Below are positions 9,152-17,867 of a stretch of DNA of 64,000 nucleotides, in pieces. The notes under the pieces are model-generated. The model worked only from the letters and a program-made list of their open reading frames with translations, was not told the origin of the DNA and searched no databases. Positions within the stretch are counted from its first letter, which is position 1, and each line of letters opens with the position of its first letter. This DNA is from Microbacterium sp. LWO13-1.2 (GTDB taxonomy: Bacteria > Actinomycetota > Actinomycetes > Actinomycetales > Microbacteriaceae), in assembly GCF_038397725.1 (NCBI RefSeq), contig NZ_CP151634.1, positions 1,612,001-1,676,000 on the forward strand, written 5' to 3'. The position numbers and the translations under genes are program-made.

Positions 9152-10125
9152 GGGTTCGCACCGCGATGAGCCCCGAGGTGTTCGAGTTGCTGTTCGACTC
9201 CGCCCGTCTCGAGCGGCTGCGCGCGCTGACCTCGTCGTCGCCGCGTCTGGCGATCGACGACGGCGATCTTGCAGACACCGAGATCCTGTTGACCTCGTGG
9301 GGGGCACCCCGTCTCGACACCGAGCTGCTCGACCGCATGCCGCGGCTGCGCGCCGTGGTGCACGCCGCCGGGAGCGTCCAGGGGCTCGTCTCCGATGAGC
9401 TGTGGGAGCGCGGCATCACTGTGACCTCCGCGGCCGATGCCAACGCGGTGCCCGTTGCGGAGTACACGTTCGCCGCGATCATCCTCGCGTTCAAGCGTGC
9501 CTTCGTGCACATGCGCTCTCCCGCGGCGGTCCTCGGCTGGGGAGACCTGGTCGGTTCGCCGAAGTACGGCAGCGTCGGCAGGACGGTGGGCATCGTCGGC
9601 TTCTCGCGGATCGGGCGCCGGGTGGTGCGGATGCTGCGGCAGCTCGATGATGTGCGCATCCTCGTCGCCGACCCCTTCGTCGCGCCGGATGCCGTCGCGG
9701 CGGCGGGGGCGGAACTCGTCCCTCTCGGGTCGATGCTCGGACAGGTGGATGTGCTGTCGCTGCATGCTCCGGCCCTGCCGGAGACGCACCACATGATCGG
9801 CGGCACCGAACTCGCCGCCCTGCGCGACGGTGCCACCGTGATCAACACGGCGCGCGGCTGGATCCTCGACCACGAGGCCCTCCTGCGGGAGTGCGCCTCC
9901 GGGCGGCTGGACGCCGTCCTCGACGTGACGGAGCCCGACCCCCTGCCGGCCGAATCGCCGTTGCGCGAGCTGCCCAATGTGGCGCTGACCCCGCATATCG
10001 CCGGATCGATGGGCACCGAGGCGCGGCGGCTCGCAGACTCGGCCCTCGACGACATCGAGACCCTGCTCCGCGGCGGAATCCTGTCGCAGGTGATCACGCG
10101 GCCGGACATGGAGCTCAGCGCGTAG
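9148..10125 (+). CDS. D-2-hydroxyacid dehydrogenase, copy 1
   Basis: A 325-residue NAD(P)-dependent dehydrogenase starting at a GTG that overlaps the previous stop (GTGA). The Rossmann motif is GIVGFSRIGRR, the substrate-binding Arg lies in NTARG, and the Glu and His acid-base partners lie in DVTEPDPLP and TPHIAGSMGTE. It shares the subfamily signature VHAAGSVQGLVSDELWERG with the copies at 19240 and 48743. Each copy accompanies one ABC importer. The substrate is unknown; a 2-keto acid derived from the imported sugar acid is a reasonable guess. Confidence 0.88.
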   Translation: MRVRTAMSPEVFELLFDSARLERLRALTSSSPRLAIDDGDLADTEILLTSWGAPRLDTELLDRMPRLRAVVHAAGSVQGLVSDELWERGITVTSAADANAVPVAEYTFAAIILAFKRAFVHMRSPAAVLGWGDLVGSPKYGSVGRTVGIVGFSRIGRRVVRMLRQLDDVRILVADPFVAPDAVAAAGAELVPLGSMLGQVDVLSLHAPALPETHHMIGGTELAALRDGATVINTARGWILDHEALLRECASGRLDAVLDVTEPDPLPAESPLRELPNVALTPHIAGSMGTEARRLADSALDDIETLLRGGILSQVITRPDMELSA

Positions 10126-10131
10126 CGGCAC

Positions 10132-12003
10132 ATGGACGGACAGGATGAGGGCCCCGCTGGGCTGATCGAGCGCGGAGCGCTGCTGCGCATCTGGCAGTCG
10201 TCGCAGCCAGACGCCGCGCCGCATCTGGTGCCGAAGTCCTCCGATCGCGCCGCCTGGGAGTCGATCGACCAGGAGGCGCGAGATCTCATCCTGTCGGCGG
10301 CCGACGCCGAGCGAGGCGAAGCCTGGCTCGTACCTCGGCTCTCGCAGTGGTCGGACTTCGCACGGACCGGGGATCGCCGAGGCTACGAAGCGGCCGAATT
10401 CGCACACAAGCGGCGCATTCGGCTGGCCGTCCTCGCCGCCGCGATCGACCCGTCACCGGCGCGTGTCATCGAGGCGGCCGACGGTCTGTGGACGCTCTGC
10501 GAGCAGTCGACCTGGTGCTGGCCTGCGCACGACGACTCGTTCTCGCGGGGGCTGCTCACCACCGACGTCGACCGACCATTCCTCGATCTGGGGGCGGGGG
10601 AGTGCGCGGCTCTCGCCGGATGGGCGGCTCTCATTATCGGCGACGCCCTCGATACCGAGGTGCCGGGACTGATCCCGCGGCTGCGCGCCGAGGTCGAACG
10701 CCGCATCCTGTCGCCGTTGATGCAGCGCCGTGACTGGTGGTGGGAGAACCGCGAGATCAACAACTGGCTGGCGTGGATCGTCGGCAACGTCATCCCTGCC
10801 GCGGTCGCGTTCAGCGCGGGGGAGCGCCGAGCCCGACTGCTCGAGAGATGCGTCGACGGCATCGACCGGTACCTGTCGCATCTCCCGGCCGACGGCGGCA
10901 TCGACGAGGGCTTCGCATACTGGTGGCAGGGGGCCGGTCGTGCCTTCGACGGCCTGGTGCTGCTCGACACGTTGTCCGGTGGCTTGATCAGGGCGGAGGC
11001 GGTCGACGGTGCGCTGGCCGGACTGCGCGAGCTCGCTCGCTTCCCCGAGAGGATGCTGCTCGGCGAGGATTGGGTCGCCAGCTACTCCGACGCGGAGGCA
11101 CGGATCGGAGCGGATACGCCCTGGTTCTCGCTGTTTCGCGCGGCCCACCTCTGCGGGCTCGAGGAGACCGCGGCGTTCGCGGCGGGCCGGAGGCGCGAGG
11201 GAAGGATCCTCGGGCTGGAGGCCGACACGGTCGGTGGAATCGGTCGCATGGTCGGCGAGTCGTTCGATGCCCGGTGGCGCACGACCCCGCCGGGCGGGGC
11301 ACCCTATCCCCGCCTCGCCGAGTGGGCTTCGATCGCGGTCGGCATCCGTCGCGAGCGTGAACGTGAATCCACCGGGCTCACCGTCATCGCGAAGGCGGGG
11401 CACAACGGCGAGAGCCACAACCACAACGATCTCGGATCCGTGTCCGTCGCGGTCGACGGGGTGCCGCTGCTCGCCGATCTCGGCCGTGGCGTCTACACCG
11501 CGACGACCTTCTCCGAGCAGCGGTACTCGCTGTGGCATCTGAGCAGCGAATGGCACAGCCTTCCGCATCCGTCCGGGCTCGAGCAGCTGCCCGGTCCGGA
11601 ATGGGAAGCACCGATGCGGCCTCTCGACGACGGCTGGTCGATCGACCTGAGCGCGGCATACCCGTGGCCCGAGGGCGCCGAGCGCGAGTGGACGAGGGAG
11701 ATCCGCCTCCGCGACGGCGAGGTGATCATCCGCGACCAGGGAGCCGCCGTCGGCGCAGCGGGCACCCGCATCGCCGTCGTATGCGCCGGCGTGCCCGAGC
11801 GGGTGGGCGACGGCATCCTCGTGCCCGGTCGGCACGCATCCCGTTCCCTTCTGCTGGTCCATGACCCCGCAGAGGTCGTGATCGAGACGCGGACCGTCGA
11901 CGATCCCTATCTGCATCGGTCGTGGGGCGAGTTCATCTCGCGGATCGTGTTCGCACCGGAGACGGCGGGCGGGCGGTGGGAGCTGCGAGGGAGCGTCGCA
12001 TGA
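10132..12003 (+). CDS. heparinase II/III-family polysaccharide lyase
   Basis: A 623-residue protein that ends the operon. The N-terminal ~350 residues look like an alpha-helical toroid (WWENREINNWLAWIVGN, DEGFAYWWQGAGRAFDG). The C-terminal beta-sheet domain carries the Hepar_II_III motif NGESHNHNDLGSVSVAVDG around residue 425, with a likely catalytic or metal-binding His pair. No signal peptide is present, so it should degrade imported uronate oligosaccharides in the cytoplasm by beta-elimination. The family includes heparin, alginate-oligomer and other uronan lyases; the substrate cannot be assigned. Confidence 0.85.
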   Translation: MDGQDEGPAGLIERGALLRIWQSSQPDAAPHLVPKSSDRAAWESIDQEARDLILSAADAERGEAWLVPRLSQWSDFARTGDRRGYEAAEFAHKRRIRLAVLAAAIDPSPARVIEAADGLWTLCEQSTWCWPAHDDSFSRGLLTTDVDRPFLDLGAGECAALAGWAALIIGDALDTEVPGLIPRLRAEVERRILSPLMQRRDWWWENREINNWLAWIVGNVIPAAVAFSAGERRARLLERCVDGIDRYLSHLPADGGIDEGFAYWWQGAGRAFDGLVLLDTLSGGLIRAEAVDGALAGLRELARFPERMLLGEDWVASYSDAEARIGADTPWFSLFRAAHLCGLEETAAFAAGRRREGRILGLEADTVGGIGRMVGESFDARWRTTPPGGAPYPRLAEWASIAVGIRRERERESTGLTVIAKAGHNGESHNHNDLGSVSVAVDGVPLLADLGRGVYTATTFSEQRYSLWHLSSEWHSLPHPSGLEQLPGPEWEAPMRPLDDGWSIDLSAAYPWPEGAEREWTREIRLRDGEVIIRDQGAAVGAAGTRIAVVCAGVPERVGDGILVPGRHASRSLLLVHDPAEVVIETRTVDDPYLHRSWGEFISRIVFAPETAGGRWELRGSVA

Positions 12004-12033
12004 TCGAGGGCGCGTATGCGCCGAGCCTGGAAA

Positions 12034-12384
12034 TCACCGGAAAGCGGCGGTGGCCGCCGCGAGCACCACGACGAGGGACGCTACTCCACAGGCGGTGAGG
12101 CCGATGGTGAGGGCCAGCGCGAGACTTCCGTCCGGAAGCCGCGCGCGATCACCCTGTTCGTCGAGAGCGGCAGACATCGTGCGGGAGCGGCGCCGCGAGG
12201 CGATCCACAGCGTGGTCGACAGCGCGACCCCTGCCGCGCCACCGAGCGTCCAGAGCGCATCGCCGAAGACCGCCGGCAGCAGCCTCATCGCCACGAGAGA
12301 CGCAGCGCCAAGGGCGAGACACGTGCGTCGCCAGGAGAGTTCGGAGCGTTCGAGCTGCAGACCGGGATCGAACGGCGGCTTCAT
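12034..12384 (-). CDS. DUF202 membrane protein, second of a pair (YidG-like)
   Basis: A 116-residue small membrane protein. The start is ATG at 12384, overlapping the previous stop as ATGA; the frame open further upstream reads through the neighbour and is rejected. It begins with a DUF202-like LQLERSELSWRRTCLALG segment, then two or three hydrophobic helices. It is the last gene of the sulfatase/FGE operon. Function is unknown. Confidence 0.78.
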   Translation of the reverse strand: MKPPFDPGLQLERSELSWRRTCLALGAASLVAMRLLPAVFGDALWTLGGAAGVALSTTLWIASRRRSRTMSAALDEQGDRARLPDGSLALALTIGLTACGVASLVVVLAAATAAFR

Positions 12385-12746
12385 CGCAGCAGTGTCGCGA
12401 GCACGACGAGGATGCCGGATGCCGTGACGGCGACGCCGAGCAGGATTCCGAGCGGCGATCCGGGCAGCGGTGCATCCTCGCGCAGTGCGCGCTCGGTGCG
12501 GCCCCAGCCGAGCCATGCCAGGACGGGTGTGACCGCGCCGGCGATGACGAGGATCAGCGACGCGGCCAAGCGCAGCCGCGGTTCGAGGTCGAGGCCGAGC
12601 AGCTCCAACGCGACGCCGCCAGCGAGCAGCGCAAGGGATGTACGGATCCAGGCGAGGAATGTGCGTTCGTTGGCGAGCGTGAATCGTGCATCCGGTTCCC
12701 GCCCGTGGTCATAGACGTGCCGCGGGAAGCGGCGCCCGCGGCTCAT
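12381..12746 (-). CDS. DUF202 membrane protein (YidH-like)
   Basis: A 121-residue protein with the family hallmark LANERTFLAWIRTSLALLAGG followed by two more helices. Start and stop both overlap neighbours (ATGA), coupling it to the FGE gene upstream and the second DUF202 gene downstream. From memory, E. coli also keeps two DUF202 proteins (YidH, YidG) next to a sulfatase and a maturase-like gene, so the pair may serve sulfatase maturation, export or sulfate handling. That is inference. Confidence 0.85.
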   Translation of the reverse strand: MSRGRRFPRHVYDHGREPDARFTLANERTFLAWIRTSLALLAGGVALELLGLDLEPRLRLAASLILVIAGAVTPVLAWLGWGRTERALREDAPLPGSPLGILLGVAVTASGILVVLATLLR

Positions 12747-13741
12747 CGCGCGACCGTCCGGAAGCCGGCGTTGCCCATCGACGAATCCGGAGTGTTCCGG
12801 GAACGTGCCGAATTGCGATATCGGTTGCAGTACGAGTCATGGCAGAGATAGCTTCCGCCGCGCAGTACCCGTTCTGTGCCTGTCGAGGGGCCGGTGGGAG
12901 AGAACGACGGGGAGTCTCGGTAGTAGCCCGCCGAGAACCAGTCCTGACACCACTCCCAGACGTTGCCGACCGCCTGGTGGAGTCCGTAACCGTTGGGCGC
13001 AAATGAGTCGGCCGGCGCGGTGGTGAGGTACCCGTCGTCGAGGGAGTTGTCGTGGGGGAATCGCCCCTGCCAGATGTTGGCCCGCCAGCCGCCGGCATCC
13101 GGCGCGTCGTCGCCCCACGGATACGTGGCAGCGTCCAGTCCGCCGCGCGCGGCATACTCCCATTCGGCCTCGGTGGGAAGGCGACGACCGGCCCATTCGC
13201 AGTACGCGATGGCATCATTCCAGCTGACGTGCACGGCGGGATGCCTTCCGAAGCCGTCACCGTCGACATCCGAGAGGCGTCCGCCGGGATGCCGCCAATC
13301 CGCACCCTTGACCCCTACCCACCACGGCGTGCGAGCAGCCGGGCCCATGATGTCGCTCTCTGCTGCGGTGATCGCGAGGTGGAACACGGCGGAGTATCCG
13401 AAGACCTCGGCCTCCGTGCGGTACCCGGTCTCTTCGGCGAAGCGCGAGAAATCATCGTTGGTCACGGTCGTGGCGTCGATCGAGAACCCATCGAGGGTGA
13501 TCGGATGCCGTGGCTCCTCGCCGTCGCCGTGATTGCCGTCGCCGGAGGAATCGCCCATGAGGAATCGTCCCGGCGGAACCTCCGCCTGCCGCACCGCATG
13601 CGCGCCAGGGTCCGCGGTCGCGCTGAACTGGGGAGGGCCGACGTTGATCGACAGCAGCCGGCTGCGAGCTGGTGGCCCGCAGGTGCAGGACGCCCCGCAG
13701 TCGTTGGGGGTCTCGAGAGTCATCGCGGGACACCGTACCAT
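12743..13741 (-). CDS. formylglycine-generating enzyme (aerobic sulfatase maturase)
   Basis: A 332-residue oxidase that converts the active-site Cys of sulfatases into formylglycine using O2 and copper. The C-terminal GGSYLCHDSYCNRYR carries the two catalytic cysteines, about residues 300 and 305, with the spacing known from Streptomyces FGE. The FGE-sulfatase (SUMF1) core includes HPAVHVSWNDAIAYCEWAG, LPTEAEWEYAARGG and GNVWEWCQDWF. The N-terminus has a CGASCTCGPPAR cluster and no signal peptide. The start may be ATG 13741 or ATG 13723. Its client is surely the Cys-type sulfatase at 17868 in the same operon. Confidence 0.93.
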   Translation of the reverse strand: MVRCPAMTLETPNDCGASCTCGPPARSRLLSINVGPPQFSATADPGAHAVRQAEVPPGRFLMGDSSGDGNHGDGEEPRHPITLDGFSIDATTVTNDDFSRFAEETGYRTEAEVFGYSAVFHLAITAAESDIMGPAARTPWWVGVKGADWRHPGGRLSDVDGDGFGRHPAVHVSWNDAIAYCEWAGRRLPTEAEWEYAARGGLDAATYPWGDDAPDAGGWRANIWQGRFPHDNSLDDGYLTTAPADSFAPNGYGLHQAVGNVWEWCQDWFSAGYYRDSPSFSPTGPSTGTERVLRGGSYLCHDSYCNRYRNSARSRNTPDSSMGNAGFRTVAR

Positions 13742-13784
13742 TCGGCATCCCGGTCATTCGCGAGCACGATGGACTCCTGCCGGT

Positions 13785-14696
13785 TCAGATCGCGCTGGGG
13801 CGCGGCGGTCGTCGGGTGAGGTCGACCGGCGCGTGGCGCGCGCGCACGGAGGTACCGGCGGCGACGAGCTCGGAGATCTCGAGGATCTGCGCCGCATCGA
13901 TGTTCGGTTCGCGGGTGAGGCAGGACTCCACGACCGAGGCCAGCAGGCCGGTCAGCATGTCCTCGTTCGCTTCGATCTCGAACGCGGTATCGCCTTCCGC
14001 GGTCCGTGCGCGACCTCTCGTCCACGGCGCCCATTCCGCGGGTCCGTCGATCGTCGCTGTCCTGGAGTCCGGCCACACCATGCGCACGCCGCTGCCCGCG
14101 GGCTCGACGCGAATGCACCCAGGCCCGAAGATCGCGACGGCCAGGTCCACGAGATGCACGCCGTACCACGCGAGCCCCGGATGCCCTGGCTGCTCGACCA
14201 GAGGCCCGGTGAGCTCGATCGATTCGATCTCCTGCGAGAGCACGGTCTGGAACTCCGGCGTGAATCGCTTGGGCGAACCGCTCAGCACGAGACAGCCCGA
14301 TTCCTCCGCGAGCTGCAGCATCTGCTGGGCATCCTGCAACCCTGCGGCGAAGCGGGTGTCGACGTACACGGGCTTCCCGAAAGGCGCGACACGTGCGAAC
14401 TGCTCACGACGGGTGCGCACGTCCGAGCTCACCAGCAGAAGTGCGTCGGACGCCTCGGCGACCGCCTCAGCGGAATCGCGCATCTCGACTCCCGTTGCCG
14501 CCAGCAAGGCGGCGTTCGCGTCGCTGCGGTCGCGGCTCGGTGGGAAGTCTGCGGAGACCGGGCCCTGCCACGCCGTGGCAACCGTGCCGCCTTCGATCCG
14601 ACCGGTGCGGCCGTCGCCGAGAAGCCGGGTGAACTGGATGGCGTGCGATGAGTCGACGCCGATCAGGCCGAATCTGATCGGCTCCTGCGTGATCAT
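13785..14696 (-). CDS. Gfo/Idh/MocA-like protein lacking the EKP motif
   Basis: A 303-residue protein, starting at ATG 14696 overlapping the permease stop. The N-terminus FGLIGVDSSHAIQF is a degenerate Rossmann motif. Where the family normally has EKP with its catalytic Lys, this protein reads GKPVYVDTRFA. It may therefore use another catalytic residue, bind a sugar without oxidising it, or have a different chemistry. Position between transporter and FGE suggests it acts on the imported, possibly sulfated, sugar. Confidence 0.78.
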   Translation of the reverse strand: MITQEPIRFGLIGVDSSHAIQFTRLLGDGRTGRIEGGTVATAWQGPVSADFPPSRDRSDANAALLAATGVEMRDSAEAVAEASDALLLVSSDVRTRREQFARVAPFGKPVYVDTRFAAGLQDAQQMLQLAEESGCLVLSGSPKRFTPEFQTVLSQEIESIELTGPLVEQPGHPGLAWYGVHLVDLAVAIFGPGCIRVEPAGSGVRMVWPDSRTATIDGPAEWAPWTRGRARTAEGDTAFEIEANEDMLTGLLASVVESCLTREPNIDAAQILEISELVAAGTSVRARHAPVDLTRRPPRPSAI

Positions 14697-15580
14697 CCCT
14701 TGATCCCGCTTGCGGTGATGCTCTCCACGATGTGACGCTGCAGGAAGATGAAGATCAGGAAGCAGGGGATGAAGCTGATCAGCGCGGCGGCCATGATGTT
14801 CGAGGTCGACACGGTCTCGGTGTTGAGGGTCGCCAGCCCGACGGTGAGCGTGCGGGCCTCGTCGGACTGGCCGACGACGAGCGGCCAGAGGAGGTCGTTC
14901 CAGTGCCAGAGGAAGACGAAGATCGCGAGAGTCGCCAGCACCGGCTTGAGCAGCGGCAGCACGATCGAGACGAACGTGCGCCATTCGCCGGCGCCGTCGA
15001 TGCGTGCGGCGTCGAAGAGCTCATCGGGCATGTCGATGATGAACTGACGGATCAGGAAGACGGCCTGGGCGTTCGCGAGCGTCGGCAGGATGAGACCCCA
15101 GAGCGTGTTCACGCCTCCGGCGCCGGCGACCAGGATGAAGGTCGGGATGAGTGTTGCCTGCATCGGGACCATGAGCGTCGCGATGATCGACCACAGGAGC
15201 GCGCTGCGACCGGGGAATCGCTTCCTGGCGAGCGCATAAGCGGCCATCGATGCGGTGAACAGCACGATCACGACCGACACCACGGAGTACACGACCGAGT
15301 TCCAGACCCAGGTCGGGAACTCGCCGACGCGGAAGATGCGGAAGATGTTGTCGAGTGTCAGCGCCTCCGGGATCGCGTAGGGGATCGTCGGCGCGTCCGC
15401 CGGAGACAGCGCGAGGACCACGACGGCGATCAGCGGGGCGACCGTGAACAACGAGATCGCGGTGAGCGCGATGACCGTCCACCGCTGGCCTGATCGCCGC
15501 CTGCGACGGGGGGCAACGGATGCTGCGCTGTGACCGCCGGAGTTCGGAGCGGTAACACGGGGGGCGAGTGCAGAGGTCAT
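14693..15580 (-). CDS. ABC transporter permease, MalG type (second importer)
   Basis: A 295-residue inner-membrane permease. ATG at 15580 shares one base with the preceding TGA. The EAA loop is DELFDAARIDGAGEWRTF and the C-terminus VESITASGIKG is typical of MalG-like subunits. It pairs with the permease at 15580-16503 and the lipoprotein at 16559-17833. The cytoplasmic N-terminal tail is basic (PRRRRRSGQRW). Confidence 0.92.
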   Translation of the reverse strand: MTSALAPRVTAPNSGGHSAASVAPRRRRRSGQRWTVIALTAISLFTVAPLIAVVVLALSPADAPTIPYAIPEALTLDNIFRIFRVGEFPTWVWNSVVYSVVSVVIVLFTASMAAYALARKRFPGRSALLWSIIATLMVPMQATLIPTFILVAGAGGVNTLWGLILPTLANAQAVFLIRQFIIDMPDELFDAARIDGAGEWRTFVSIVLPLLKPVLATLAIFVFLWHWNDLLWPLVVGQSDEARTLTVGLATLNTETVSTSNIMAAALISFIPCFLIFIFLQRHIVESITASGIKG

Positions 15581-16503
15581 CACCGCTCCTTCCTTTCGAA
15601 GAATCCTCGCTGGATGAGCGAGAGGATGAGGACGATGGCGAACAGGACCATGCCGACGGCCGCGGCGTATCCGAAGTCGAAGAACTTGAAGCCCTGGTCG
15701 TAGAGGAAGTAGATGAGGCTGTAGCTCGCACGGGCGGGGCCGCCGCCTGTCATCACGTAGATCGTGTCGAAGACCTGGAATCCGACGATGGTCTCGATGA
15801 CGAGGACGAAGAACACCACGGGTTTCAGCAGCGGCAGCGTGATGTGCCAGAACGTCTTCCACGGCCCCGCGCCGTCGATCGTCGCGGCTTCGTGCACTTC
15901 GGCCGGCTGGGCCTTGAGCCCCGCGAGGAAGATCAGCATCGAGTATCCGAACCCCTTCCAGACGGCCACCATCGCGAGGCTGGCAAGCACGAGCCACTGG
16001 TCGCCGGTGAGGAACGGCACAGGGTCGAGCCCGACCGAGGCGATCACAGCGTTGAGGGGGCCGTCGACGCCGAAGATCCACTTCCAGATGATGCCGGCCA
16101 TCACGAACGAACTGAGGTACGGCACGAACAGCAGGGCCCGGAACAAGCCGCTCATCCGCACCAGACGGTTGAGGAGAACCGCGCCGGCGAGAGAGATGAT
16201 CATGATCAGTGGAACGAAGATGACGACGTAGACGAGAGTCACCCAGAGGCTCTGCCAGAAATGCGGGTCGGCGAAGAGTCGGGTGTAGTTCTCGGCGCCG
16301 AGAAACTCGATGTCACCGTTCAGGCGGTATCTGGTCAGGCTCATGGCTCCTGCGCCCGCGATGGGGAGGAACTTGAAGAGCGCGAAGATGACCAGCGTCG
16401 GCAGGATGAAGAGCACCCCGGCCCAGGCCTCGCGGCGGCGCGTGGCTCGGCCCGCGATGAGGCGTGCATCCGACGCTCGTCGTGATGTGGTGCTGACGGA
16501 CAT
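15580..16503 (-). CDS. ABC transporter permease, MalF type (second importer)
   Basis: A 307-residue permease with six helices and the EAA loop EVHEAATIDGAGPWKTF. It begins after a 55-bp gap that contains a perfect GC-rich hairpin, the same arrangement as in the first importer. It ends by overlapping the MalG-type gene. Confidence 0.92.
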   Translation of the reverse strand: MSVSTTSRRASDARLIAGRATRRREAWAGVLFILPTLVIFALFKFLPIAGAGAMSLTRYRLNGDIEFLGAENYTRLFADPHFWQSLWVTLVYVVIFVPLIMIISLAGAVLLNRLVRMSGLFRALLFVPYLSSFVMAGIIWKWIFGVDGPLNAVIASVGLDPVPFLTGDQWLVLASLAMVAVWKGFGYSMLIFLAGLKAQPAEVHEAATIDGAGPWKTFWHITLPLLKPVVFFVLVIETIVGFQVFDTIYVMTGGGPARASYSLIYFLYDQGFKFFDFGYAAAVGMVLFAIVLILSLIQRGFFERKER

Positions 16504-16525
16504 GTCGTTCCTCTCAGAGGATGTG

Positions 16526-16552
16526 CGGTGCGGGGGACGAACCCCCGCACCG
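16526..16552. terminator. GC-rich hairpin between binding-protein and permease genes
   Basis: CGGTGCGGGGG (16526-16536) and CCCCCGCACCG (16542-16552) pair perfectly around ACGAA. It lies right after the binding-protein stop inside the minus-strand operon and has no U-run. It probably attenuates read-through or protects the upstream message. Confidence 0.62.
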
Positions 16553-16558
16553 GTCGGG

Positions 16559-17833
16559 TCAGGAGCGGTCGAGAGCTGCCTGCGCCTCGGCGGCGGCCTT
16601 CTCGAGAGCCTCCTCGGCGGAGATGTCGCCGCGCAGAGCGGCCTGGATGTAGGGCGCGAGGACGGCCATGACCTGGCGTGCTGCCGGGTTGGGCTCTCCG
16701 GGGTTCGCCACCTCGAGGGCCGCCTCGTACGCGGCCCTGTCGGCTTCGGCGCCGGCGATCTCGACGTCGGTGCGGGTCGGGAAGTTCCCGGCCGTCGCGT
16801 TCAACTCGGTCTGGAAGTCAGCCGACGTGAGGAACGAGAGCACCTCGTAGGCAGCCGCCCGGTTCTCCTTCTTGTTGATCGAAGTGAGCGACAGCAGGCC
16901 GGGGTTCCCGTAGGTCGCCTGCGCCTCGCCCTTCAGCGGCGGGCCCACCACCACGGCGTCTTCGCCGAGCGCGGCCCGCATCTGGGCGAGCTCGGCCGGC
17001 GACGTGGTGGAACGGATGCCGACCTTGCCGGCGGCGACGGGGGAGCCTTCGATGCCGGTGGTCTGGGTGGCTGCATCCGCAGGAATGCCGCCTTCCTTCT
17101 TCAAGTCGACCAGGAACTCGAGCGCCTCGACGCCCTCCTTCGAGTCGAACGCGATCTCGGTGCCGTCCTCGGAGAAGACGGTGCCGCCTGCCTGCCACAG
17201 CAGCGGATAGAAGGTGAGGTTGAGGGTCTGCTCGGGCGAGCCCACGTAGTCGAGCACGGCGGCGCCGTTCTCGGCGAGCACGGGCGCAGCATCGCGGATG
17301 TCGTCCCAGGTCTTCGGCAGATCGAGACCGGCATCCTCGAACAGGGCCTTGTTGTAGGCCGTGGTGAAGACGTTCTGGAACAGCGGAACACCGTACAGCT
17401 CGTCCTCGAACGTCGCGGCATCCAGCGTCGCCGGGTAGAAGACGTCGCGCTCGGCAGCGATCGCGTCGTCGACCGGGAGCAGGCCGCCGACATTGAGGTA
17501 CGTCGCCGCCTGGTCCGGCGTGATCAGAACGATGTCGGGGCCGGAGTTGGCGGCGAGAGCAGCCGAGATCTGCTCGTCCCGCTTGTCGAACGTCTGCAGC
17601 TCGATGGTGAGATCGATCGAGGGATTGGCCTTCTCGAAGGACGCTTCGGTGTCCTCCCAGAAGCTCTTGCTGGCCGCTTCGTCGCGGATGACCGGGTACA
17701 TCCACAGCGTCACTTCGCCCTTCGCCTCGCCATCGACGGGCTTCTCCGTCTCCGCAGAGGGAGAGGAACAGGCGGTGAGTGCCAGAAGGGCGACGCCGGT
17801 GAGGGCGGTGGCTCGTACGATGCGGTGCGTCAT
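16559..17833 (-). CDS. ABC transporter sugar-binding lipoprotein (second importer)
   Basis: A 424-residue solute-binding protein with lipoprotein signal LLALTAC (Cys22). Family features include LYGVPLFQNVFTTAYNKALFEDAG and PKTWDDIRDAAPVL. It follows the sulfatase gene in the same operon by 34 bp, so a sulfated oligosaccharide is the likely cargo. Confidence 0.92.
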   Translation of the reverse strand: MTHRIVRATALTGVALLALTACSSPSAETEKPVDGEAKGEVTLWMYPVIRDEAASKSFWEDTEASFEKANPSIDLTIELQTFDKRDEQISAALAANSGPDIVLITPDQAATYLNVGGLLPVDDAIAAERDVFYPATLDAATFEDELYGVPLFQNVFTTAYNKALFEDAGLDLPKTWDDIRDAAPVLAENGAAVLDYVGSPEQTLNLTFYPLLWQAGGTVFSEDGTEIAFDSKEGVEALEFLVDLKKEGGIPADAATQTTGIEGSPVAAGKVGIRSTTSPAELAQMRAALGEDAVVVGPPLKGEAQATYGNPGLLSLTSINKKENRAAAYEVLSFLTSADFQTELNATAGNFPTRTDVEIAGAEADRAAYEAALEVANPGEPNPAARQVMAVLAPYIQAALRGDISAEEALEKAAAEAQAALDRS

Positions 17834-17867
17834 TGCAGTGATCTTTCTCTCAGGGGTGTGTTGCAGG

